A stretch of 64,000 bases of DNA from Saprospiraceae bacterium (GTDB lineage Bacteria > Bacteroidota > Bacteroidia > Chitinophagales > Saprospiraceae), in assembly GCA_016787415.1 (NCBI GenBank), contig JAEUUT010000101.1, forward strand, positions 40,568 through 104,567. The letters are read 5' to 3'. The notes under the pieces were generated by a model, which worked only from the letters and a program-made list of their open reading frames with translations, was not told where the DNA came from and did not search any database. Of this stretch, positions 51,522-59,263 are shown piece after piece. The first letter of the stretch is position 1. Each line of letters opens with the position of its first letter. Both the position numbers and the translations under genes were made by a program.

Positions 51522-52856
51522 ATGTCTAAGTTTTATTCACTTGTACTTTTAATCTTCATATCTGTTTCCGTTTCCACACAAATTTCTGCACAATGCAGCC
51601 CTTCCGCTCCTGCCGAAGGTTCCTGTTCGGGTGGCAATGGCGCTGCCACTGATGGCGCCAATATCAACAGCGGCCAGACGTACTGGTACAGCAGCACCGG
51701 CACTTTTCAGAATGGCGTCAATATCAACAACGGCGGCACCCTGCGCGTATGCGGCAACCTCACGCTCAACCAGATCAACCTCAACGGCGGTACCATTATC
51801 GTTACCTCCGGCGCTACGCTGACCATCAACGGCGGCGGCACGCTCAACCTCAACAACAACGTCACCATTGCCAATTATGGCACCCTGAATATCAACCGCG
51901 ATGTGTTGTTTCAAAACAATGGCAATACGATTATCAATGCCACGGTTTCGGCGGTGATCAATATGGCCAATTACAAAATGACCGTTTCTGGTCCCAATAC
52001 TTCCAGTGGAAATATTCTTATCAACAAAGGCACCATCAACCTCCACACCCTGGAAGTGACGGCCAACAGCAATGGCATTTGCCTCGGTAATCAGTCGGTG
52101 ATCGACACGAAATACTACCTCAATTCGAAGGCCAATGCCATTACTGTGGAGCCCGGCGCCGTGGCGGTTCTGCGTTTTACCCAAAACGGCCAGAACAACG
52201 CGGCGCTCACTTCTCAGTCGAGCCTGCACGTATGCAAGGCGCCCGGCGCTACGTTTACCGGCACGAATACGGGTTCGGCCACTGTTTACGACAACTGTAC
52301 TTCGGCTGCCGTGGCACTGCCGGTTACGCTGACTGATTTTCAGGTAAAAACCACCGGCACGGCCGTTCAGGTGTACTGGGAAACGGAGCAGGAGGTCGAT
52401 AACAATTATTTTGTAGTGGAATACAGCACCGACGGTATTCATTTTGAAACACTCAGCGACCGCGTGGAAAGCAAAGGCAAAAGCGGCGGTCGCTATGCCT
52501 GGCTGCATGCTGCGCCCGCACCTGGGAAAAACTACTATCGTTTGCTGCAAGTAGATGTGGATGGCTCATCGCAGTACCTGGGCATTCGCGCGGCTACGGT
52601 GGCTGGCGGTGTAACGCAGGCACAGGTTTTTCCTAACCCGGCTGATGATCGCGTGGTGGTTTCCTTGCCCCTGGATAATGCAAGTCAACTTGTTATTACT
52701 TTGACAGATATGAACGGGAAACAGGTGCTGCGCAACATGGTGGAGCCGGGTGTTTCAGCCCTTGAACTCGATTTGTCAGCCCTTCCTTCCGGGCCGTATT
52801 GTGTGGTTATTGCCGGAGAACGCTCGGTGCAGAGCATCAAAGTGGTGAAGGTTTGA
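51522..52856 (+). CDS. Secreted T9SS cargo protein with a beta-helix-like repeat region
   Basis: 444 residues. Signal peptide (FYSLVLLIFISVSVSTQISAQ), an Asn/Gly-rich repeat region of about 50-180 (TLRVCGNLTLNQINLNGGTIIVTSG..., likely a beta-helix), a middle region with VYWETEQEVDNNYFVVEYSTDG, an all-beta domain common in these proteins, and a C-terminal type A sorting domain (VFPNPADDRVVVSL... LPSGPYCVVIAGERSVQSIKVVKV). Exported by the type IX system and attached to the surface. Ligand unknown. Its TGA stop is inside the first bases of palindrome Z. Confidence 0.92.
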   Translation: MSKFYSLVLLIFISVSVSTQISAQCSPSAPAEGSCSGGNGAATDGANINSGQTYWYSSTGTFQNGVNINNGGTLRVCGNLTLNQINLNGGTIIVTSGATLTINGGGTLNLNNNVTIANYGTLNINRDVLFQNNGNTIINATVSAVINMANYKMTVSGPNTSSGNILINKGTINLHTLEVTANSNGICLGNQSVIDTKYYLNSKANAITVEPGAVAVLRFTQNGQNNAALTSQSSLHVCKAPGATFTGTNTGSATVYDNCTSAAVALPVTLTDFQVKTTGTAVQVYWETEQEVDNNYFVVEYSTDGIHFETLSDRVESKGKSGGRYAWLHAAPAPGKNYYRLLQVDVDGSSQYLGIRAATVAGGVTQAQVFPNPADDRVVVSLPLDNASQLVITLTDMNGKQVLRNMVEPGVSALELDLSALPSGPYCVVIAGERSVQSIKVVKV

Positions 52857-53038
52857 ATCAGGATTTTTGGAATTAACAGGATTAGAAGGATTCCCGATTT
52901 GATGTCACAATTATAAAAAATTGAATAAAATATGCTTGAAAACAATCCCAAGCATAAGGAATCAAGGAAATTTTTAAAATTGTGACATCCCGTCGGGAAT
53001 CCTTCTAATCCTTTTTTAATTCCATAAATCCTGATTCA
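52851..53038. repeat. Class 2 palindrome Z
   Basis: Arms 52851-52912 and 52975-53038; GGAATTAACAGG on the left against CTTTTTTAATTCC on the right, so less perfect than the other class 2 copies. Includes the stop codon of the T9SS cargo gene. Confidence 0.93.
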
Positions 53039-53045
53039 CCACCCT

Positions 53046-53069
53046 GATAACCAATAACCAATAACCAAA
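53046..53069. repeat. Class 10 one-armed repeat (ATAACCA 7-mers)
   Basis: Three tandem ATAACCA units next to palindrome Z. The same unit forms arms at 54601-54731 and 59108-59145. Confidence 0.8.
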
Positions 53070-53101
53070 AAAGGCAGGCCAGACATTGCGCCCAACCTGC
53101 C
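53067..53101 (-). terminator. Intrinsic terminator of the small lipoprotein gene
   Basis: On the minus strand GGCAGG pairs CCTGCC around a 17-base loop, followed by six T. About 50 bases beyond the lipoprotein stop. Confidence 0.75.
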
Positions 53102-53152
53102 ATTAACCCTAAAAAACCAAATGAAAAGATTCTGTAGACTTTCGTCTGTATC

Positions 53153-53590
53153 TTAATTGCGGGTAAATTTGAGCACGTCGGTATCGCCGTTGCCGCCGCT
53201 GGTGTGTTCGAAATGCATGAAGGTATCGGTCATCTCAATGATGCGCCAGTCTTCTTCCAGATCCGATAATGCGCTGGGTACAGCGCCGTTGAAATCGATC
53301 AGGAATTTATTGGCGCTGTCGTCGAAACCTGTGCCCCAGGTGCCGTTCCAGGTCTGGCTGCCGTTGGTAGCGCTCATGCTGCCGTTGGCGCCGAATTCGA
53401 AGGTGTAGGTGGCGTAATTGCCCGTTTCAACTTTTTTATCAAAGAAATAGGACACTTTCCAGGCGCCGGCGCCGGGCGTCTGGCTATTGCCATTGGGGCC
53501 GGAATTGCTATTGCTGTTGTCGTCGCAGGCAGTGGCGCTCAGTATGGAAAAGAGAGCAATCAGGACGGGCAAGAATTTGAAGTTTGACAT
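53153..53590 (-). CDS. Small lipocalin-like lipoprotein
   Basis: 145 residues with a lipobox (LSATAC, Cys about 22), a Ser/Asn-rich linker and a small beta domain: GAWKVSYFFDKKVETGNYATYTFEFGANGSMSATNGSQTWNGTW, a pattern seen in lipocalin-like domains of Bacteroidota. Function unknown. Ends with FTRN. A terminator follows. Likely anchored at the outer membrane. Confidence 0.75.
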   Translation of the reverse strand: MSNFKFLPVLIALFSILSATACDDNSNSNSGPNGNSQTPGAGAWKVSYFFDKKVETGNYATYTFEFGANGSMSATNGSQTWNGTWGTGFDDSANKFLIDFNGAVPSALSDLEEDWRIIEMTDTFMHFEHTSGGNGDTDVLKFTRN

Positions 53591-53731
53591 AACAGGATGT
53601 TGCTTTCGTGAACGATTGATGTCACAAAAGAACCCTGCTCGCGTTTCGTTGCCAAAAACAACTGACCCAGGCGGGCAATGAACAGGCTGAACGGGAATTA
53701 TTGGCTACCGGAATTAATCCGCTGTACCGTT

Positions 53732-54592
53732 TTACACCAAAAAATCGCGCACAGCCCGCACCACCGACGAGTGTTGCATGCGGTGGCCGTGCTCCTGCGT
53801 TTCGATGTAGGTGGCGCCCCAGTGTTCGGCCAGCAACCGGCCTTCTTCCACAGGTGCTACGTCGTCGTGTTCGTCGTGCATCACGAGTCCTTGCACCTCG
53901 CTCAGCAGGGTAATTTTTTGCGCTACGGAGTATTCGTGTATCGGAATACCACCCTGTCTTTCTATTTCGTGAAAAACCCGCTGGATTACGGTTTCATTGG
54001 CGCCAATGTATCCGGCGAAATCGCGGATAACGCGCTCTGTTTCAGCAAAAGCAGCCAGCAGCACCATTTTTTCAGGCCTCGGGCCACCAAGCAGGGCAGC
54101 GCTCATCACGGCCGCGCCGCCACCCAGCGAGTGGCCTACTACGGCGTAGAAATGGCCTTTTTCTTCGAGAAACTGTTTAACCACTTTGCTGAAAAGCAGC
54201 AGGTTGAGGCGCTCGCCACCGGAGAGCCCGCTGCGTGGCGCATCTAGCGCCCACACGGAAAATCCTTTTTTCCGCAAGGCCTTCACGTACTGCCGCCAAC
54301 GCGCGGAGTTGGATTCCCATCCGTGCAGAAACAACACCTGGCGGCCATTGCCTTCGCCCGTCGGTTCCCAGCGATAGGTGCTGATGGGCATGCCGTCTAC
54401 CTGCCACATCGGCTGCTGCGCTGCCAGCAGAAAGTTTTTATCCAGCACATCCATGGGTTTTCGGCGCGGGCTGCAAAACAGCCGAAACGTAAGCCTCCCT
54501 GCCATCGCCGGCGACATGCGCGACAGGGCATTCAGGCTCCGGCCGAGGTTGCGGAGTTTGCGGAGCGTGGATGGGGAAAAATGCCTTGCCAT
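53732..54592 (-). CDS. Alpha/beta hydrolase
   Basis: 286 residues. Cap-less alpha/beta hydrolase: LFLHGWESNSARW, VVGHSLGGGAAV with the nucleophile Ser, MHDEHDDVAPVEEG with the acid Asp, and ETQEHGHRMQHS with the His. No signal peptide. Homologues in Bacteroidota are unassigned esterases. The gap to the next gene upstream is palindrome BB. Confidence 0.9.
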   Translation of the reverse strand: MARHFSPSTLRKLRNLGRSLNALSRMSPAMAGRLTFRLFCSPRRKPMDVLDKNFLLAAQQPMWQVDGMPISTYRWEPTGEGNGRQVLFLHGWESNSARWRQYVKALRKKGFSVWALDAPRSGLSGGERLNLLLFSKVVKQFLEEKGHFYAVVGHSLGGGAAVMSAALLGGPRPEKMVLLAAFAETERVIRDFAGYIGANETVIQRVFHEIERQGGIPIHEYSVAQKITLLSEVQGLVMHDEHDDVAPVEEGRLLAEHWGATYIETQEHGHRMQHSSVVRAVRDFLV

Positions 54593-54600
54593 ACTTGTTT

Positions 54601-54731
54601 GGTTGTCGGTTATCCGTTATCCGTTATCTGGGGTGGTAAGGAGACCGTCTGTGGGTTTGTTTGGCATCCATTTTTGTGTGGCTATACAATGGTAGAGACG
54701 GTCTCTTTACCACCCCCGATAACCAATAACT
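54601..54731. repeat. Class 10 palindrome (TTATCCG / ATAACCA arms)
   Basis: Outer arms GGTTATCCGTTATCC and GATAACCAATAAC, inner stem GGGTGGTAAGGAGACCGTCT with its complement. Arms 54611-54650 and 54696-54730. Between two genes on the same strand. Confidence 0.92.
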
Positions 54732-54733
54732 AC

Positions 54734-55666
54734 TTACCGAAGTTTGCGCAACACCTCCGGCAATTGCCGCAGCGCCGCCAGTTCCTTGTATTTTTCGCGG
54801 ATTTCCTCTGCTGGGGCCCCGAAATAGGTTTTACCACCTTCCAGCGATTTGGACACGCCGGAAGTAGCCAGCACGACAGCGCCTTTTCCGATGGTAATGG
54901 CTTGTGCTACACCCACCTGTCCGTACAGTACGACATTGTCTTCAATGATCGTTTTGCCGCCGATACCGACCTGTGCGGCGAACAGGCAGTTTTTACCCAC
55001 TACTACGCCGTGGCCGATGTGGATCTGGCAGTCGAGTTTGCTGCCTTCCCCAATGATGGTGTCGCCGCTCACGCCCTTGTTGATGGTACAGCCGGCGCCA
55101 ATGTCGACCCGGTCGTGGAGCAGCACACGGCCGCCCGAGCGCCATTTTTGGAAGGAACCGTCGGCTTGTTTTTTGTAATAAAATGCATCGGAACCGATGA
55201 TACTGTTAGGCCCAATGCTCACGTAATCGCCGATGATGGTGTATTCGCCGATGTAGGTATTGGCCTGAATGTGGCAGTGGGCGCCAATTTTCACGTTGGC
55301 TGCAACCACCACGCCAGGTTCGAGTATGGCTGTGGGGTGGATGTCTGCCTGCGAACTAACTGCTTCGGTGAGTGGCTCAAAAGGGCGGAATTCGCGCACC
55401 AGCGAGTCGTAGGCCTCAAAAGGCTGCGGCACCACAAGAATTACCTTGCCGGGTGGGCATTCTGCGGCCTCGTTGAGCAGGATGACCGTAGCGGGGCTGG
55501 ACAACGTTTTTTCAAAATATTTTTTGACGTCGGAAAAAGCGATGTCTCCGGGCTCCACTTTGTGGATTTCATTGATGCCGGTGGCCGACAGCGTGGCGTC
55601 GCCGATCACCTGCGCCTGAAAACGTGCTGCCAGTTCGCTGACGGGTATGGGTTGTGGAAATTTCAT
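54734..55666 (-). CDS. lpxD: UDP-3-O-acylglucosamine N-acyltransferase (LpxD)
   Basis: 310 residues from ATG at 55666 (ATG at 55681 possible). N-terminal uridine-binding domain (about 1-95), then a left-handed beta-helix of hexapeptide repeats (ILEPGVVVAANVKIGAHCHIQANTYIGEYTIIG) with the catalytic His region LDCQIHIGHGVVVGKNCL, then a helical tail. Adds the second hydroxyacyl chain in lipid A synthesis, cytoplasmic. It stands apart from other lpx genes, so it may be a paralogue as seen in some Bacteroidota. Confidence 0.93.
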   Translation of the reverse strand: MKFPQPIPVSELAARFQAQVIGDATLSATGINEIHKVEPGDIAFSDVKKYFEKTLSSPATVILLNEAAECPPGKVILVVPQPFEAYDSLVREFRPFEPLTEAVSSQADIHPTAILEPGVVVAANVKIGAHCHIQANTYIGEYTIIGDYVSIGPNSIIGSDAFYYKKQADGSFQKWRSGGRVLLHDRVDIGAGCTINKGVSGDTIIGEGSKLDCQIHIGHGVVVGKNCLFAAQVGIGGKTIIEDNVVLYGQVGVAQAITIGKGAVVLATSGVSKSLEGGKTYFGAPAEEIREKYKELAALRQLPEVLRKLR

Positions 55667-55693
55667 ATTGGAATGGTACAATGGTTAGAGGCG

Positions 55694-55701
55694 CAAAAGT
55701 A
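55694..55701 (-). promoter_or_regulatory. -7 box TACTTTTG for lpxD at the edge of palindrome CC
   Basis: TACTTTTG on the minus strand, 27 bases before the ATG at 55666, directly abutting the class 3 arm. No -33 TTTG in the arm. Confidence 0.5.
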
Positions 55702-55830
55702 GAGGTGAGAAGTGAGAAGTGGGAGGTGAGATGTAAGAATTTGTGGGAAGCGCTATCTCTCGCTTCTCGCCTCTCGCTTCTCACCTCTCGCTTCTCACCT
55801 CTCACTTCTCACCTCTCACTTCTCACTTCT
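55700..55830. repeat. Class 3 palindrome CC
   Basis: Left arm 55700-55731 (GAGGTGA/GAAGTGA) and a longer right arm 55757-55830 with about ten CTCACTT/CTCGCTT/CTCACCT units. Between divergent lpxD and the GHL10 gene. No GTAGAGTGTAC core in this copy. Confidence 0.93.
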
Positions 55831-55865
55831 ATTTTTCCGTACATTTACCGCAAAACCAGTCTTTT

Positions 55866-57494
55866 ATGAAACAACACACTCAATTCCCTGTTTTTGCGCT
55901 TTTTTTGGGTATTTTTTTGCTGTCACAAAGTGTATACGGCCAGCGGCCGCCGTCGGCTCCGGTGACAGAAATGCGTGGCGCATGGATTGCCACGAGTTTT
56001 AACATCGACTGGCCTTCCAAACCTGGCTTGTCGGTTGATCGGCAGAAAGTGGAGTTCGACAGCCTGCTCGACGTGTTGAAGGCTATGAATATGAATGCGG
56101 TATTTGTGCAGGTACGCCCTTCAGGCGATGCCATGTACCGTTCGCCCAATGTGCCCTGGAGCAAATTCCTCATGGGCCAGCAAGGCGTAGCGCCACCAGA
56201 TTCCACCTACGATCCGATGCAATACATGATAGAAGCAGCGCACCGGCGGAGAATGGAGTTTCATGCCTGGCTGAATCCTTACCGCGCCACGCTCGACCTG
56301 GATACGGCGGCGCTGTCGGCCCTGCACCCGCTGCGTTCCCTGCCCGACAACCGCAAGGCACAGTGGTTTTTCCGCTATGGCAAACGGTACTATTTCAACC
56401 CGGCCAACCCTTCGGTACAGCAATATTTGGTAAATGTGGTGAAAGACATCGTGCTTCGGTATGATGTGGATGGCATCCATTTCGACGACTATTTCTATCC
56501 ATATAAGGAACCAGGCGAAACGCTGAACGACTACAACGAATTTGCTTCCGACCCACGGGGCTTCCCTACCATTGAAGACTGGCGCCGCGACAATGTCAGC
56601 CGACTGATTTCAGCGGTGTCTACCAATATCCACAAACTCAAACCTTATGTGCGTTTCGGGATCGGGCCATTTGGCGTATGGCGCAACCGCGACCAAGACC
56701 CTGTTATGGGTTCCGACACCCGTGCCGGCGTCACCTGCTACGACGACCTGTATGCTGATGTGTTGCTTTGGATGAAAAACGGCTGGATCGATTACGTAGC
56801 GCCCCAACTGTACTGGAGCATCGGTTTTGTGCCCGCTGATTATGAAAAACTCGTAGACTGGTGGAGCAAAAACACCTATGGCAAGCAGTTGTACATCGGG
56901 CATGCTGCCTACAAAATCAACAACGCGCCGAACGATGTCAACTGGACGCGCCCCGACGAAATCAAGCGCCAAATTCAACTGAATCGGAGCAATCCGAATG
57001 TCAATGGCAGCATTTTCTTCTCCACGCGGCCGCTTATCAGAAACCCGCTGGGTGTGCAGGATTCCCTCATCAATGACCTGTTCAAAACGCAGGCGCTGGT
57101 GCCGCCCGTAGCGAGTTTGTCGAAAATGCCGCCCGCTACGCCGCAAATTTGCCGGATAGAAGGTTCGCCCAGTTCGGTGCGCTTAGCCTGGAATATCTGC
57201 GATGTGATCGCTGCCGAACAAATGCCTTATTACTTTGCTATCTACCGCTTTCAGGGGGAGGCGGTGGGTGACTTTCGCAATCCGCGTAACCTCCTCGCTA
57301 CGACAGCATTTAACGCAGATGCGGACAAATGGACCTACGAGGATCAAACGGCGATAGAAGGGGAATACTACACGTACGTAGTCATGGCTTTCAACCGACC
57401 CAATGTGCAGAGTTACAGCAGTGCGCCTGTTTTTGTGAAAAAAACGGCCAGTACGGCGAAACGGAAGAAGAAGATTTTTGGATACTTGTTTTAG
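55866..57494 (+). CDS. GHL10 (DUF187-type) family glycoside hydrolase
   Basis: 542 residues from ATG at 55866; the longer frame from GTG 55743 only reads repeat CC. Signal peptide (FPVFALFLGIFLLSQSVYGQ). Catalytic domain with MRGAWIATSFNIDWPSKPGL, NMNAVFVQVRPSGDAMY, EFHAWLNPYRA, VDGIHFDDYFYPY and YVAPQLYWSI, the family 10-like GHL10 pattern (PF02638). C-terminal fibronectin-like domain from about 430. Possibly acts on peptidoglycan or bacterial glycans; unproven. Its TAG is the first triplet of palindrome DD. Confidence 0.93.
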   Translation: MKQHTQFPVFALFLGIFLLSQSVYGQRPPSAPVTEMRGAWIATSFNIDWPSKPGLSVDRQKVEFDSLLDVLKAMNMNAVFVQVRPSGDAMYRSPNVPWSKFLMGQQGVAPPDSTYDPMQYMIEAAHRRRMEFHAWLNPYRATLDLDTAALSALHPLRSLPDNRKAQWFFRYGKRYYFNPANPSVQQYLVNVVKDIVLRYDVDGIHFDDYFYPYKEPGETLNDYNEFASDPRGFPTIEDWRRDNVSRLISAVSTNIHKLKPYVRFGIGPFGVWRNRDQDPVMGSDTRAGVTCYDDLYADVLLWMKNGWIDYVAPQLYWSIGFVPADYEKLVDWWSKNTYGKQLYIGHAAYKINNAPNDVNWTRPDEIKRQIQLNRSNPNVNGSIFFSTRPLIRNPLGVQDSLINDLFKTQALVPPVASLSKMPPATPQICRIEGSPSSVRLAWNICDVIAAEQMPYYFAIYRFQGEAVGDFRNPRNLLATTAFNADADKWTYEDQTAIEGEYYTYVVMAFNRPNVQSYSSAPVFVKKTASTAKRKKKIFGYLF

Positions 57495-57616
57495 AGTTAT
57501 GAGTTATAAGTTATGAGTTATGAGTGTTACGTGCGTTGCTTTTGGTATGTTGAATATAGAGGCCAAAAGCAACGTACGTAACACTCATAACTCATAACTC
57601 ATCCCTCATAACTCCA
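57493..57616. repeat. Class 11 palindrome (GAGTTAT 7-mers)
   Basis: Arms 57494-57547 and 57562-57615: GAGTTAT units outside, then GTGTTACGTGCGTTGCTTTTGG with its complement inside. Between convergent genes; overlaps the GHL10 stop codon. Confidence 0.95.
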
Positions 57617-57620
57617 AAAA

Positions 57621-58157
57621 CTATCGTTTTTTAAACTTATCCCACACACCCCAATCCTTAACCGTTTTCCGTTCGCGTTTGGCGATGATGTAGCGCACGG
57701 AGAGGGAAGCGCCGGTCCAGTCGAAAGGTTTTACTTCGTTGCTGGAGAGGTGGAGTTCGGGTTTCCAGTCGACAGCGAAGTTGATGCGACCAACGGAGAG
57801 TTCGGCGCCGCCGATACCGGTAAGACCCCACACATTGTTTTCCGTGAGGGCATCTGCGCCACGGGCGTTGTTGGTACCGTAGTAGTGCATACCGCCGCCG
57901 GCGTAAAAATTAAATCCCCGGAACAGAATTTTATGGTGTTTTTCGGCCAGGAGGGTAACGCCGAAATTATCGGAAGCAATCGGCGTATGCAGAATGCCTT
58001 CTGCAGTCCAGCCATTGGTGATGTATTGTTGAACGGTGAGGTTGAGGCCATTGTCGATGCGGATACCGGCAGCGGTTTTATAGCGTTGGGCAGAAGCCGA
58101 TTGTTGGAACAGAAAAAGTGCAAAAGTGAGTGCTGTAAGCAGGCGAACGTATTTCAT
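57621..58157 (-). CDS. Outer-membrane-like small beta-barrel protein
   Basis: 178 residues with a signal peptide (LLTALTFALFLFQQSASA). Beta-strand rich with LNLTVQQYITNGWTAEGILH, FNFYAGGGMHYYG, VWGLTGIGGAELSVGRINFAVDWKP, and a final strand ASLSVRYIIAKRERKTVKDWG; the tail is basic. It resembles short outer-membrane barrels in Bacteroidota. No specific family recognised. Confidence 0.72.
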   Translation of the reverse strand: MKYVRLLTALTFALFLFQQSASAQRYKTAAGIRIDNGLNLTVQQYITNGWTAEGILHTPIASDNFGVTLLAEKHHKILFRGFNFYAGGGMHYYGTNNARGADALTENNVWGLTGIGGAELSVGRINFAVDWKPELHLSSNEVKPFDWTGASLSVRYIIAKRERKTVKDWGVWDKFKKR

Positions 58158-58245
58158 ATTGCTGGATGGTATTCCGTTTTGTGTGCAGGAATGGTTCGAA
58201 AACGGGGGCTGCCCGACAGGTATTTTGGCTGGAAAGTCGCTTTAA

Positions 58246-59103
58246 ATGTTTTTTAACGTCGGCACTTTCTATTTTCGCCGGCCAATGGCCGATGGTATGC
58301 TCTATTCGATGGTAGCCTTTTTAAGATTTTACTGGCGCGCAGTAACGAAATACCAGATTCATTCACCTTTTGTGTTTGAACTGGCGCAGGCGGTACTGGA
58401 TGATCGGCGCGACTATTACGCATTTCGCGATGTGGAGGTATTGCGCGAGCGAATGCTGGAGAGCGAGGCGGCGCTGGAGGTGACCGATTATGGTACTGGG
58501 GCGGCCAATGGTGTAAAAAAACGCTCCTTGCGCTCCATCGTGCGCAGAGCAGGCAGCAGTGCGCAGCAAGGCCGACGGCTGTTTCGGCTGACCCAATGGC
58601 TGGCGCCGAAAACAGTGCTTGAAATGGGGAGTTCTGTCGGTATCAGCACCTTGTACATGGCTTCTGCGGTACGGAATGCCCGGATGTTGTCGCTGGAGGG
58701 CTGCCCGCAAACGGCAGCAGTGGCCCGAACCAACCTCAAAGCACTGGGCTTGCGCCAGGCTGAAATTGTGACGGGGCCGTTTGAACAAACCCTGATACCC
58801 GCCTTGCAAGAATTACAGCAGGTCGACCTGGTGTACATCGACGGCAACCATCGGGAAGAACCTACCTGGCAATATTTTGAACAAAGTCTGCCCTTTTCCC
58901 ATGACCACACGGTATTTGTATTCGACGATACCCACTGGTCGAAAGGCATGCAGGCTGCCTGGCAACGGATTCAGCAACACCCTCGTGTAACGCTTAGCAT
59001 AGATTTTTACGACTTCGCCCTCGTATTCCTGAACCCGGATTTTAAGGTCCGGCAACACTGGAGTATTGTGCCGGCGTGGTGGAAACTGTGGAAGTTTTAC
59101 TGA
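58246..59103 (+). CDS. SAM-dependent O-methyltransferase-like protein
   Basis: 285 residues from ATG 58246; ATGs at 58285, 58297 and 58309 are alternatives, and MVAFLRFYWRAVTKYQIHSPFVFEL is the conserved start. Core: TVLEMGSSVGISTLYMASAV, LSLEGCPQTAAVARTNLKALGL, VDLVYIDGNHREEPTWQYFEQSL and VFDDTHWSKGM, the layout of methyltransferase_24 proteins. The N-terminal region with SIVRRAGSSAQQGRRLFRL is typical of Bacteroidota copies. Substrate unknown. Cytoplasmic. Confidence 0.88.
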   Translation: MFFNVGTFYFRRPMADGMLYSMVAFLRFYWRAVTKYQIHSPFVFELAQAVLDDRRDYYAFRDVEVLRERMLESEAALEVTDYGTGAANGVKKRSLRSIVRRAGSSAQQGRRLFRLTQWLAPKTVLEMGSSVGISTLYMASAVRNARMLSLEGCPQTAAVARTNLKALGLRQAEIVTGPFEQTLIPALQELQQVDLVYIDGNHREEPTWQYFEQSLPFSHDHTVFVFDDTHWSKGMQAAWQRIQQHPRVTLSIDFYDFALVFLNPDFKVRQHWSIVPAWWKLWKFY

Positions 59104-59107
59104 TTTT

Positions 59108-59243
59108 TGGTTATCAGTTATTGGTTATCTGTTATCAGGGTGGTGAAGTTCAGCCACTCAATTCTATCAACCCTTATCAACCTCTTCAACCCTAATCAAC
59201 CTCATCAACTCTCATCAACCTCATCAACCCTAATCAACCCTAT
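59108..59243. repeat. Class 10 and class 8 arms joined
   Basis: GGTTATCAGTTATTGG units (59108-59138), then GGTGGTGAAGTT, then about ten ATCAACC/ATCAACT units (59166-59243). The two parts belong to different families and do not complement each other, as if two elements had fused. Confidence 0.85.
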
Positions 59244-59263
59244 CCCGACACCTGCTATCAAAC

